Of a DNA stretch of 32,923 bases, positions 1 through 7,529 are shown in pieces (within the stretch, counting starts at the first letter, position 1; every line of letters starts with the position of its first letter). A program made the translations under genes and the position numbers. Where the stretch lies: the NCBI GenBank assembly GCA_017882165.1, contig JADGPZ010000018.1:1-32923 (forward strand), written 5' to 3'. The notes under the pieces were generated by a model, which had not been told where the DNA came from, made no database searches, and saw only the letters and a program-made list of their open reading frames with translations. The DNA is from Candidatus Kapaibacterium sp. Its GTDB lineage: Bacteria; Bacteroidota; Ignavibacteria; Palsa-1295.

Positions 1-426
1 ATCTCGAATCCGGCCTCGCCGGTCAGTGTGGGATCGGTTTCGACCGGCGCGAACTCATATCCTTACGGCGTCTATGTCAGCGGCCGGTATGCGTACACGA
101 CGAATCAGGGCGCCAACACACTTGGCGTGTTCGATCTTGGCGGGACCTACTCGCAATCGCTCGAAGCCGGCAGCACGGAGACCGGGCAGCTCCAGGTGCG
201 TAATGATGTGCAGGTTGGTGGCGAAATGTCGGTGAAGGGGAGTGTCACTGCCATGACAGGAAATTTCAGCAATGGCCTCACGGTGGGCGGTAACAGCGGG
301 ATGGTTATTCCTGCCGGTACTACCGCGCAGCGGCCGAGCACACCCGTGCAAGGGACCATCCGGTACAATACCACAACGAGCAAGTTCGAAGGCTGGGATG
401 GCGTAGCCTGGTCAGATTTGAATTAA
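1..426 (+). CDS. C-terminal part of a secreted beta-propeller / adhesin-like protein (5' truncated)
   Basis: The frame is open from the window edge to TAA at 424-426, so only the last ~141 residues are present. The first part (GVYVSGRYAYTTNQGANTL..VFDL) resembles one blade of an LVIVD-type repeat, as found in surface beta-propellers. A glycine- and valine-rich stretch follows (VRNDVQVGGEMSVKGSVTAMTG) that looks like a beta-helical or trimeric fibre stalk. The end, GTIRYNTTTSKFEGWDG, is a motif common at the C-terminus of tail-fibre-like and Bacteroidota surface proteins. No T9SS sorting domain is visible in this end. A surface or secreted location is inferred; the ligand and partner are unknown. 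A strong terminator follows 24 nt after the stop. Confidence 0.6.
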   Translation: MSNPASPVSVGSVSTGANSYPYGVYVSGRYAYTTNQGANTLGVFDLGGTYSQSLEAGSTETGQLQVRNDVQVGGEMSVKGSVTAMTGNFSNGLTVGGNSGMVIPAGTTAQRPSTPVQGTIRYNTTTSKFEGWDGVAWSDLN

Positions 427-449
427 CATCGCAAGAGAGAGTTCAAAGA

Positions 450-482
450 AAGAGGCCAGCAACCCACGGTTGCTGGCCTCTT
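450..482. terminator. Bidirectional intrinsic terminator
   Basis: A perfect 13-bp stem (452-464 with 468-480, loop CAC) extends by two A-T pairs. TTCGATTTTT follows on the plus strand and TTTCTTT on the minus strand. It lies between the convergent ends of the adhesin-like gene and pyrD, so it can stop both. Confidence 0.9.
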
Positions 483-530
483 CGATTTTTGAGTTCTTAA
501 ATGTGAAAGACGTGTTTCGCTACTGTCTCC

Positions 531-1505
531 TCACCACCCCGCCGCCTTCAACTCTGCTCTGATCCGAAGAGAATTCACCAAATCGCCGACTGCGGAGATA
601 TTCTGCTTCTGCAAGAACTCCGCGAGGCCACGCGCAACACGGATCCCCGCATCGGGGTGGACGAAATTCGCGGTGCCGATCTGCACCATGCACGCGCCGG
701 CAATGAGAAACTCGACGGTATCCTCTGCACTCACAATGCCGCCGATGCCGATGATCGGAATGCCACATGCTTTGCGCGCCTGATACACTTGCGCGAGCGC
801 AATGGGCTTGATCGCCGGTCCAGAGAGACCGCCGGTGACGGTGTTCAGTCGTGGCTCGTGCGTGTAAATATCAATCGACATTCCGACCAGCGTGTTAATC
901 AGGCTGATCGCATCCGCTCCGGCGCGCTCGCAGGCCTGCGCGAACGGCGCGACGCTCGTGACGTTCGGTGTGAGCTTGATAATGAGCAGCCGGTCAGTCG
1001 ATGCACGCAGGAGCGTCGTCAGCTCTTCTGTCCGCTCGACGTTCGTGCCGAACGAGAGTCCGCCATCTTTCACGTTCGGGCAACTGATGTTGATCTCATA
1101 GCCGACGAGGTTGGGCGTCGCGTGCTGCTCGATATGTTCGAGCACATCGCGGTATTCTTCCATCGAGCTGGCGGCGATGTTTGCAATGATCTTTGTATCG
1201 AACTTCGCGAGATAGGGGAGCTTCTCGCTCACAAACGTGTGGACTCCGACGTTCGCCAGTCCGATCGAGTTGAGCATCCCGCTCGCCGTCTCGATGATGC
1301 GGTGTGGCGGATTGCCGGGACGCGGCTTCCAGCTTACCGATTTCGTGACGATGCCGGCAAGCTGCTCGATGTCGCAATACTTTTTGGCCTCTGCGCCGTA
1401 ACCGAACGTGCCGCTCGCGACGAGGACTGGATTTTTGAATTCGACACCGCGCAGCCGGACGCGCATGTCCGCCTTGGCCTGCCCGTTTGATTCTACACCG
1501 TTCAT
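531..1505 (-). CDS. pyrD: Dihydroorotate dehydrogenase, class 1B catalytic subunit
   Basis: This enzyme oxidises dihydroorotate to orotate in pyrimidine synthesis, using FMN; with PyrK it passes electrons to NAD+. Visible motifs in the TIM barrel are SGTFGYG (31-37), NSIGLANVG (79-87), NISCPNV (139-145) with the class 1 catalytic base Cys142, IIKLTPNV (175-182), SLINT (201-205), GGLSGPAIKP (225-234) and IGIGGI (252-257). The 324-residue length suits class 1. The frame is open upstream to 1547, but ATG at 1505 is chosen because it overlaps the pyrK stop as ATGA, the spacing used throughout this operon. Cys at the base position plus the adjacent pyrK identify class 1B rather than the membrane-bound class 2. 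It is the last gene of the operon and is followed by a terminator. Confidence 0.96.
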   Translation of the reverse strand: MNGVESNGQAKADMRVRLRGVEFKNPVLVASGTFGYGAEAKKYCDIEQLAGIVTKSVSWKPRPGNPPHRIIETASGMLNSIGLANVGVHTFVSEKLPYLAKFDTKIIANIAASSMEEYRDVLEHIEQHATPNLVGYEINISCPNVKDGGLSFGTNVERTEELTTLLRASTDRLLIIKLTPNVTSVAPFAQACERAGADAISLINTLVGMSIDIYTHEPRLNTVTGGLSGPAIKPIALAQVYQARKACGIPIIGIGGIVSAEDTVEFLIAGACMVQIGTANFVHPDAGIRVARGLAEFLQKQNISAVGDLVNSLRIRAELKAAGW

Positions 1506-2296
1506 ATCGTGATCGTTTCCGCAGAGAAGGAGGGGCCATCCATGCACACAAGCCGGAATCGCTTGCCAGTTTTTTGGAACGTCGTGTCATCGGTCGGGAC
1601 CGGACATCCCTGACAAATCCCGATGCCACAGGCCATTTCTGTTTCCAGGCTGACTTCACATGGGATTCCATATTCCGCCGCGAGCACAGCAGCGGCGCGC
1701 ATCATGCCAGTCGGTCCGCAGACGAACAACTTTGGCTGCTCGATCTTACGAGCTTCCAGATCTTTCCGAAGCATATTAATCACGGAGCCGTGAAAGCCTT
1801 CCGAGCCATCGTCGGTTGCGACGTGAAGATTCGTGAGATCTTGCAGCGCGAGCAAATCTTTCGTGCGTGCGCCGTAATAGGACTGGACAGGGAGCCCTTC
1901 CTTCACGAGCGCTCGCGTGAGCAGCAGCATCGAAGCCACCCCAACGCCGCCGATGACAAGCACTGCGGTTTTGAAATCACCCGACTTGTAATTCCACGGA
2001 TTCCCGAGCGGACCCAGAACATCGAGCATCTCGCCCTCGGCGGTGTCGGCAAGGATGTTTGTTCCTCGGCCATGAGCCTGAATGATAATCTCCGCCTCGT
2101 CGCCGTCCGTATTGTACACCGAGAACGGTCGGCGCAACATCGGGTCGATGGCTCCGGCCTTTGGCAAGACATTTACAAATTGCCCGGCGATGGTTTCTCT
2201 CGCAACCTTCGGATTATGGAAGCGGAGGGTCACAAGACCGGGCGCAAGCACGCGGCGGCGTGTGACTCTGGAAAGAGTGGTTGATGGTTCGATCAC
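1502..2296 (-). CDS. pyrK: Dihydroorotate dehydrogenase electron transfer subunit
   Basis: This FAD and [2Fe-2S] subunit carries electrons from PyrD to NAD+. The FAD-binding RPFS motif is at 56-59, the nucleotide-binding GGVG at 116-119 and CGPTGM at 193-198. Four iron-sulfur cysteines are visible near the C-terminus (Cys223, 228, 231 and 251, spaced C-x4-C-x2-C-x19-C), as expected for PyrK. The length of 264 residues is normal. The start is GTG at 2296, overlapping the stop of the upstream lipoprotein gene as GTGA; its own stop overlaps pyrD as ATGA. Both overlaps suggest translational coupling and matched amounts of PyrK and PyrD. Confidence 0.96.
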   Translation of the reverse strand: MIEPSTTLSRVTRRRVLAPGLVTLRFHNPKVARETIAGQFVNVLPKAGAIDPMLRRPFSVYNTDGDEAEIIIQAHGRGTNILADTAEGEMLDVLGPLGNPWNYKSGDFKTAVLVIGGVGVASMLLLTRALVKEGLPVQSYYGARTKDLLALQDLTNLHVATDDGSEGFHGSVINMLRKDLEARKIEQPKLFVCGPTGMMRAAAVLAAEYGIPCEVSLETEMACGIGICQGCPVPTDDTTFQKTGKRFRLVCMDGPSFSAETITI

Positions 2297-4689
2297 TTAT
2301 GCGGTATCGTTAGCGTGGAATCGAGTGGCAGCGGTGGTGGCGAGCCGGGTGTACCCGGCGGCATACCGGGGCGTCCTCTCGGGCCAACCGGTGGCCGCGA
2401 GCGTGGCATGTTCCCTCGCTGGCCGGGTTGTTGTCCCGGCTGCTGGCCGGGTGAATTTAGCATTCGCGGTCCCGGCGGATGCGTTGCGTCCTGTGAGTGC
2501 AGCGTCGGATCGATCGTGGCGGGCGGAGCGTGAGGAAGTCCGCTGGCCGTTTCCGCAAAACGCGGATGCAGCGCGACGGCATACGCTGAATAGGGGTAGT
2601 CGTGCAGGACGCGCCGGTAATAAACGACTGCGCTATCGTAGCGAGTGGAATCTTCATAGCTCAATCCGATCGCATAGAGTGAACGCGGCGCGGCGTCCTC
2701 CTCGAGAAACGCTGCAACGACGGCAAGCAGCGCGGACTTCGCGGCATCGAGTCCATGACCGCGCAGAGTAGCGTATGCGCTTTCGTATGCGGTCTCGCCC
2801 GGCGTGTGCTTGAGCTTCGCTGCAAACAGCGACCGCGCCTGTTCGGCATACATTGTTTGTCCGTAATGCGAAAGCAGATCGTCAAGGAGTGAGTCACCAG
2901 CGGCCTGATTCTTGTCGCGGTATTCGAGTTGCATCAGGGCGTAGATCGCCTGCGCGCGCATTGCGTGAACGGCGGTGTCGGGCTTCGGAAACGAAACGGC
3001 AAGCGCGCCGCTATATTGCGTCTTGGCCTGCGGGCTCTCCGAGAACGTCTCGTAGGCCCGGCCTAATTGATAATGTGCGGTCGCGGCAAGCAAACTGAGG
3101 CTATCAAGCGTTCGGCCTGTATCGGCAACGGCAAAACTTGGTCCGCCCGGCCGCTGTTTCTGGAGATCGGCGAGTGCCTTATCATAATTGAGGGAATCAG
3201 CCTTCGTCATCTCCGTCGGGATCGTCGGATTAAATCGGGGGCCGAGTACCTGCTGCAACGCTTTCAGTTTCAGACTCGACTCCTCGCGGGCCGGACCTTT
3301 CGTCTTGATCCGCTCAATCAGGGAATCGACATGCCCCAGCTCCGTACGCCACTTGGCAAAGCTTGCCAGCGAACTTGCGCGCGCCGAGACGTAGTCGTTC
3401 ATCGCCGGCGTTGAAAAATCCCTGGTGTTGATGAGCATCGCGGCCGCTTTGGCGGCGGAGTCGTAGAGTCCCATCTCCCGGTACATCTCGGCTTGCCGGT
3501 AACGCGAGTGCGCGATCATGAGCGCGCTCGAATTCCGGAACGACGTATCGATCGCAATGTATTCGAGTTGCAAGGCCGGATGATAATCGTTCTTGAATTG
3601 CTTCGAGCGGAGATCGTCCGCGACGTCATGTCGAGCGGCATATTCGTCAGTCAGTGCCAACTCGTATCGTGCCGCCGCTGCGGATGCGCCATACTTCGCC
3701 TTCTCTACAACAGACTTCAGTTCGGTGCGGGCCTCATCGAACTTTGCCTCGCGCCGGAGTGCCTGTGCATGAGCCACATGTGCTTCGCCAGCAAGCCAGT
3801 CGTCCTTTGTGGATGCGATGACCGTCGCGAAGGCGCGCTCGGCCTCCGGCCATTGGGCGTTCATATAATCGAGCGCCCCTTCCTCGAAGGCAAGCTTCGC
3901 GAGGTCTTGACCCGAAAGATTCTCCTCAGCTTTGCGAAGCTCTTCACCAACGGCCGCCAGTGAATCGGGATTCTTCACGTAGATATACTCCGCATACGTG
4001 CGATGGATTTCCGCGAGCGCGTTCTTGTCGCCAGAGGTAGTTGCGCTTCTTAGTCCTGCCGTGAGTGCAATCTCGGCCGTGTCCAAGCGTTTGTCGGCCA
4101 GCATCGAGCGGGCGAGCAGCATCTGCACCTCCGCGCCGTATTTCGTCTCTGGGAATTTGTAGAGTAGCTCCAGGAATTTGCGGCGCGCGCCAGCGAAATC
4201 GTTCTTGTAGTACTGCGACTTTCCGACGACAAAAAGCGCGTCCTCGATATACTTGCTCGGCTTCTTGTCCGCCAGGATTTTCGAGCCGAGTATGATCGCC
4301 GAATCGAGGTGCATATTTGTCACCTCTTTGGTCGAGCCGAGCACGCGAGAAAAACTCGGCGGGATGTTCTGTGTGCGGCCTTCGTAAAGCGCGCGCTGAC
4401 GGAGATCGTACTCCTCATCGAGCCAGCGGTGGTTGGCTACGGCGATGGCGCCGTTCGCATTCGGCGGCACGATGGACCGCTGCTGGTCCTCGTAGAACTC
4501 GAGGTGCTTCTCGGCGAGATACAGCGTGTTGAAGTTGGTCGAGAAGTTGTGCCAGAAGGTACAACCACCCATTGATAGAGCGACAACCAGGAGGCTTAAA
4601 ATACGAATGAGGAATGAGGAATGAGGAGTGGGAATTCCTCGGAATCCACCCTGATTCGTCATTCGTAATTCGTCATTCGTAATTGGCAT
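2293..4689 (-). CDS. Large TPR-repeat outer-membrane lipoprotein, possibly SprE/PorW-like
   Basis: A hydrophobic segment (LIRILSLLVVALSM) ends in a lipobox-like MGGC with Cys43, so the mature protein would be an outer-membrane lipoprotein of ~755 residues. Most of it is alanine-rich helical repeats of TPR type (for example YYKNDFAGARRKFLELLYKFPETKYGAEVQMLLARS around 155-195, quoted here only as a class of repeat). The last ~60 residues are a Pro/Gly/Arg tail with repeated GQQP. The stretch just after the lipid Cys (FSTNFNTLYLAEKHLEF) recalls the N-terminus of SprE/PorW, a T9SS lipoprotein; that is inference, supported by T9SS cargo elsewhere in the window. It is first in the operon with pyrKD. 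The first ~28 codons are made of heptamer repeat DNA, so the original start is uncertain. Confidence 0.72.
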   Translation of the reverse strand: MPITNDELRMTNQGGFRGIPTPHSSFLIRILSLLVVALSMGGCTFWHNFSTNFNTLYLAEKHLEFYEDQQRSIVPPNANGAIAVANHRWLDEEYDLRQRALYEGRTQNIPPSFSRVLGSTKEVTNMHLDSAIILGSKILADKKPSKYIEDALFVVGKSQYYKNDFAGARRKFLELLYKFPETKYGAEVQMLLARSMLADKRLDTAEIALTAGLRSATTSGDKNALAEIHRTYAEYIYVKNPDSLAAVGEELRKAEENLSGQDLAKLAFEEGALDYMNAQWPEAERAFATVIASTKDDWLAGEAHVAHAQALRREAKFDEARTELKSVVEKAKYGASAAAARYELALTDEYAARHDVADDLRSKQFKNDYHPALQLEYIAIDTSFRNSSALMIAHSRYRQAEMYREMGLYDSAAKAAAMLINTRDFSTPAMNDYVSARASSLASFAKWRTELGHVDSLIERIKTKGPAREESSLKLKALQQVLGPRFNPTIPTEMTKADSLNYDKALADLQKQRPGGPSFAVADTGRTLDSLSLLAATAHYQLGRAYETFSESPQAKTQYSGALAVSFPKPDTAVHAMRAQAIYALMQLEYRDKNQAAGDSLLDDLLSHYGQTMYAEQARSLFAAKLKHTPGETAYESAYATLRGHGLDAAKSALLAVVAAFLEEDAAPRSLYAIGLSYEDSTRYDSAVVYYRRVLHDYPYSAYAVALHPRFAETASGLPHAPPATIDPTLHSQDATHPPGPRMLNSPGQQPGQQPGQRGNMPRSRPPVGPRGRPGMPPGTPGSPPPLPLDSTLTIPHK
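4605..4681. repeat. Heptanucleotide tandem arrays, locus 1
   Basis: Three perfect copies of GAATGAG lie at 4605-4625. A second array of four heptamers (ATTCGTC, ATTCGTA, ATTCGTC, ATTCGTA) lies at 4654-4681, forming a perfect 14-bp tandem duplication. Both fall inside the open frame of the TPR lipoprotein, upstream of its signal sequence, and are translated as residues of unlikely biological meaning. The same kind of array occurs at 17737-17764 and 22694-22728. Confidence 0.9.
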
Positions 4690-4755
4690 AGCGTCGTGAC
4701 CTGATTCAACGCCCTCCCATGTCGATTTCGTTCAAAAGTTACGACTCAGGGTTAC

Positions 4756-5154
4756 TCAGGGTCGCTTTCCGAGTGAGATACTGCCTAATCGTGACTTGTT
4801 AGCCGATAACACCGGCACGGAAGGCACAGGCGCGGATTCAAACGCTTCCGGTTCTTTCACCCAAATGCCATCACCGATGATGAAGGTTACCTTCTCCGTC
4901 TCGATCCCCTCATGTGCCAGGATGACAGCTTGTTCGATCTCCTTAATGTCGCACTTAATGCTGACCATCTCGCCCTTCACCTGGCACGGCCCGAACGCGC
5001 GGACGTCCTGTCCGTCTTTCCGTTTCGCTTCGAGCATGAAGCGGCTGTCCGGTTGCGTTTCGAGCAATAATTCGTTCGATGCCAAATCGAATTGCTTCTG
5101 TAAAGCTTCTAAGGTCGCCAGAAACGTGCGCTTATCAAAGGTTACTTCGGTCAT
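4756..5154 (-). CDS. Hypothetical protein, 132 aa
   Basis: I do not recognise this protein. It is soluble, with no signal peptide or membrane segment. It begins with a predicted amphipathic helix (FDKRTFLATLEALQKQFDLA), continues with alternating charged strands containing several Lys, Glu and Asp, and ends in a low-complexity tail rich in Pro, Val and Ser. Cysteines are few (two visible) and no catalytic motif stands out. The start ATG is clear, but there is no Shine-Dalgarno sequence: CCCCTCCC precedes it. It follows the secreted protein at 5244-5822 on the same strand after an 89-bp gap and precedes the lipoprotein operon, so it could be transcribed with either or alone. Confidence 0.6.
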   Translation of the reverse strand: MTEVTFDKRTFLATLEALQKQFDLASNELLLETQPDSRFMLEAKRKDGQDVRAFGPCQVKGEMVSIKCDIKEIEQAVILAHEGIETEKVTFIIGDGIWVKEPEAFESAPVPSVPVLSANKSRLGSISLGKRP

Positions 5155-5243
5155 GGGAGGGGAAAACAGTTTGGGCGGGAAATGGTGCTCAATGAGGGCA
5201 GAAGGGTATGCCTTATTAAGATGGCACCAGACCTAAGCTTCAT

Positions 5244-5822
5244 TCATTTGCAACGCCTCACTTCGAACATCGGATGAATCTCTCTCCCATTAGGTGCGGC
5301 ATCATTCGTCTTAGGCCCATGAGTTTTATCCCAGAAGCCCAGTCCCACAATTACCACTCGCATCGGTGCGACACTCTTAAGGTGGCCTTTGCTCAGTGCC
5401 TGTTTCCATAGCGTGTAAACCACCAAGCGTGCCTTGCGGTATGACTCTATGAATTCGGACGAGGTGGATGAATCTGGGTCTGGTATCTCTATCGTCATAG
5501 TGGAATCCTTGCAGCAGGTATCGGCGAGTACCAAATGATAATCGCCATCCGGTTCAAGACCAATCTTCACGACGTTTCCACAAAGAATGAGTGTATCCTT
5601 CTCATCCTCCTGTCGATGCGCATGTGCCCATCTGGCTTTCCGACCCCAATCGGGTTTGTGGAGGCTTCGCTGAAGAATGACGCTCGTAGAATCCAATCCT
5701 GCGTGAAGCGGCACCGTATCCATCCGTGTCTTCACTTCCCAACGCTGACGATGGTCGTTCTCTTGCGCGAGTGCAGTCTCGTTCACAGAGAGAATCAACA
5801 GAGCCGCCACGATTATCTTCAT
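5244..5822 (-). CDS. Secreted hypothetical protein, 192 aa
   Basis: A signal peptide is visible (MKIIVAALLILSVNETALAQ, with probable cleavage after ALA or LAQ). The mature part contains DGDYHLVLAD, then TIEIPDP, then VVIVGLGFWDKTHG and finally NGREIHP. This order of motifs (a strand ending DYHLVLAD, a proline turn, G-x-G-F-x-D-x-x-H-G, then a terminal APNG-x-E-x-HP) is one I associate with a widespread uncharacterised secreted bacterial domain; its activity is not known to me. Two adjacent Cys (CCKD) and a Cys near the C-terminus could form disulfides. It is divergent from the XRE regulator at 5894 across a perfect inverted repeat and may be that regulator's target. Its base composition looks more AT-rich than the flanking operons. 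Confidence 0.6.
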   Translation of the reverse strand: MKIIVAALLILSVNETALAQENDHRQRWEVKTRMDTVPLHAGLDSTSVILQRSLHKPDWGRKARWAHAHRQEDEKDTLILCGNVVKIGLEPDGDYHLVLADTCCKDSTMTIEIPDPDSSTSSEFIESYRKARLVVYTLWKQALSKGHLKSVAPMRVVIVGLGFWDKTHGPKTNDAAPNGREIHPMFEVRRCK

Positions 5823-5842
5823 GGCTGCAAAGATACGGAATT

Positions 5843-5885
5843 ATAGCCAGTATGCTGACCACTCAAAAGCCACCATACTGGCTAT
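5843..5885. promoter_or_regulatory. Inverted repeat operator between divergent genes
   Basis: The 12-bp arms ATAGCCAGTATG (5843-5854) and CATACTGGCTAT (5874-5885) are perfect reverse complements separated by 19 bp, so their centres are 31 bp apart, about three helical turns. The site fills the gap between the secreted protein (start 5822, minus) and the XRE regulator (start 5894, plus). A TATAAT hexamer for the minus strand lies at 5845-5840, inside the left arm. TATCTTTG, a Bacteroidota-like -7 element, lies at 5835-5828 just before the minus-strand start. Control by the XRE protein is inferred. Confidence 0.6.
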
Positions 5886-5893
5886 CATGCCGA

Positions 5894-6121
5894 ATGGATA
5901 TTCGACGTGTGACCGGGGACAACATCCGGTTTATCAGACAGAAGCGTAAATTGAGCCAAGAGGCGCTGGCAGCAATAGCCGGGATCTCGCTTTCCTATGT
6001 GAAGTATGTTGAGAAAGGTGAATACGCAGTCTCGATCGTAAAGCTCGAAAAGATTGCGAAGGCGCTTAAGGTCGCACCGGGACTACTGTTGGAACAAGGC
6101 GCGCACCACGGAGTCAAGTGA
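5894..6121 (+). CDS. XRE-family helix-turn-helix regulator
   Basis: The protein is 75 residues and almost entirely one HTH_3 (Cro/C1) domain: GDNIRFIRQKRKLSQEAL, then IAGISLSYVKYVEKGEY, then LEKIAKALKVAPGLLLEQ, the five helices of the fold. Size and layout resemble single-domain dimeric regulators such as restriction-modification controller proteins, although no methylase or nuclease is nearby. The frame is open upstream to 5726 with ATGs at 5726 and 5852; ATG at 5894 is chosen because homologous folds begin just before GDNIRF and because the earlier starts would place the inverted repeat inside the gene. It probably binds that inverted repeat and controls itself and the divergent secreted protein. 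Confidence 0.85.
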   Translation: MDIRRVTGDNIRFIRQKRKLSQEALAAIAGISLSYVKYVEKGEYAVSIVKLEKIAKALKVAPGLLLEQGAHHGVK

Positions 6122-6229
6122 GGGCGAGTTGGCAAAGTGCGGACGGTGAAGCTGGTGAAAGAATAATCACGCCGTTCGCGGCAAAACTAAGTCCGGCGTT
6201 CGAGAGTTTAGTCAATTCATAATATCACA

Positions 6230-6457
6230 ATGGCTATGATGGAACAGATTGCTATCGAACTGCCTGAGGAGCACGCTCGCTTTTTGGCTGATTTTGCGAT
6301 GCGACAGGGCATGACGGTCTCGGAAACGGTCGACCGGCTCGTCTCATTTTTGGCTCGAGTACGAAATCAAAAAGCCGATGCTAAGACGGTATCACTGATA
6401 GGCGTACTTACGGAGAATCCCTCGATGTGGGATTACTTGTCACAGAAGTATCAGTGA
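6230..6457 (+). CDS. Antitoxin, ribbon-helix-helix-like
   Basis: This 75-residue protein opens with a short strand (EQIAIELPEEHARFLADFA), followed by a helix-turn-helix pair around GMTVSETVDRLVSFLARV, the pattern of MetJ/Arc-type antitoxins. The C-terminal half (SLIGVLTENPSMWDYLSQKY) would be the toxin-binding tail. It directly precedes and overlaps (GTGA, 6454-6457) a PIN-domain gene, the standard order of a VapBC-like type II toxin-antitoxin pair. The start could be ATG 6230 or ATG 6236 (or 6239); there is no Shine-Dalgarno sequence. The 108-bp gap upstream holds no recognised promoter. Confidence 0.8.
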   Translation: MAMMEQIAIELPEEHARFLADFAMRQGMTVSETVDRLVSFLARVRNQKADAKTVSLIGVLTENPSMWDYLSQKYQ

Positions 6458-6873
6458 GAGTCGTTCTCGATCTGAATATTATTCTGGACGTGCTCCTCGC
6501 AAGGAAGCAATTCCTCGAGAGTGCGGAGGTACTCATCCTCGCCGAAGAGGGCCAACTCGATGCGGTTCTCCCTTTGCACGCCGTTTCCACCATTTATTAC
6601 TTTTGTCGGAAGGAGATGTCGGATGCGGCGGCTCGCACTCAACTGGCTAAACTCCTGGAGATTGTTGAGGTACAGTCGATTGATTCTAATGGTCTGAAGG
6701 TTGCTATCGCCTCACCCATTGCAGACTTCGAGGATGCCATCGTAGCAGAAACAGCTGTTGCCGCGCACGCAGATTTCATCATCACTCGCAATACCCGCGA
6801 TTACTCGCACTCCGTCGTTTCCGCTATCACTCCGCAAGATTTTATCGCTCGTTATTTCCCGATCTCGCAATGA
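6454..6873 (+). CDS. PIN-domain toxin (VapC-like ribonuclease)
   Basis: The 139-residue length is typical of single PIN domains. From GTG 6454 the protein begins VRVVLDLNIILDVLL, with the first acidic residue Asp6 and conserved Asn8. The central DFEDAIVAETA supplies Asp91, Glu93 and Asp94, and the end FIITRNTRDY supplies Thr111, Asn113 and Asp116. PIN toxins use these residues to hold Mg2+ or Mn2+ and cut RNA. GTG 6454 is preferred over ATG 6427 because PIN domains start directly with this strand and because GTG overlaps the antitoxin stop. The gene's own stop overlaps pta as ATGA, so the toxin is wired into the following operon. The RNA target cannot be told from sequence. Confidence 0.86.
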   Translation: MRVVLDLNIILDVLLARKQFLESAEVLILAEEGQLDAVLPLHAVSTIYYFCRKEMSDAAARTQLAKLLEIVEVQSIDSNGLKVAIASPIADFEDAIVAETAVAAHADFIITRNTRDYSHSVVSAITPQDFIARYFPISQ

Positions 6874-7529
6874 CACCTCTTGCACGGATCGAGAACAACG
6901 CTCGCCGCTTGAACCGGAGGATTGCACTGTCCGACACAACCGACGCGCGCATTCTCGCCGCTGCGCGTGAGGCCGCAGACCGAAAGATTGCGCGAATCAT
7001 ACTCATTGGAGAGAGCGATGAAGTTCAGGAAGCTGCACGCAAAGCGGATGTGAGTCTGGATGGCCTCGAGACTCTTGGGTCGAAGAGCTATCCGCGGTTC
7101 GACGAGCTTGCCAATCGCTATTATCAATCGCGCAAAGACAAGCTCGCTTCGCTTACTGAAGCAGCAGAAGAGATTCGCGCAAATGATCTACTTCTCGCGG
7201 CATTGCTTGCCAGCGTGGGTGAAGTAGATGGTGTGCTGGCCGGAGCGGTCTCGACGACCGGCGAAGTCATACGCGCCGCGCTACGTGGCATCGGACTGGC
7301 CGACGGAATGTCGGTGCTGTCCAGTCTTTTCTTGCTCGATTTTCCAAAGATTCCCGGACATCGCCATCTCGACCGCCACAAATTACAGAACGCTCACCGG
7401 AATCGATCCACGCGTTGCGATGCTTTCTTTTTCGACGAACGGCAGTGCCACCAGTCCATCCACCGAGAAGGTGAGGGAAGCGACGGCACTCGCGAAGTCC
7501 AAAGCGCCGAAACTTATTCTCGATGGTGA
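6870..7529 (+). CDS. pta: pta N-terminal fragment with frameshifted tail
   Basis: If translated, this frame yields 219 residues, of which about 159 are Pta-like (IARIILIGESDEVQEAA.. , GEVDGVLAGAVSTTGEVIRAAL, where the substrate-binding region lies). About 60 nonsense residues follow, rich in His and Arg, from the shifted reading frame. It lacks the C-terminal half of the active site and is unlikely to be functional. Confidence 0.6.
   Translation: MTPLARIENNARRLNRRIALSDTTDARILAAAREAADRKIARIILIGESDEVQEAARKADVSLDGLETLGSKSYPRFDELANRYYQSRKDKLASLTEAAEEIRANDLLLAALLASVGEVDGVLAGAVSTTGEVIRAALRGIGLADGMSVLSSLFLLDFPKIPGHRHLDRHKLQNAHRNRSTRCDAFFFDERQCHQSIHREGEGSDGTREVQSAETYSRW

Noticed and set aside
657-1490. 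Long plus-strand ORF opposite pyrD
   Set aside because: It is a shadow of a clearly conserved gene and has Arg/Asp-rich antisense composition with no recognisable motif.
5726-5893. Upstream extension of the XRE gene to ATG 5726 or 5852
   Set aside because: It would run through the divergent gene's signal-peptide region and place the inverted repeat inside the coding sequence; the HTH fold is complete from 5894.
6122-6229. Possible promoter or operator before the antitoxin (GCCGTTCG and GGCGTTCG near-repeats)
   Set aside because: The near-repeats are short and no TAnnTTTG or TTGACA/TATAAT pair at proper spacing was found.
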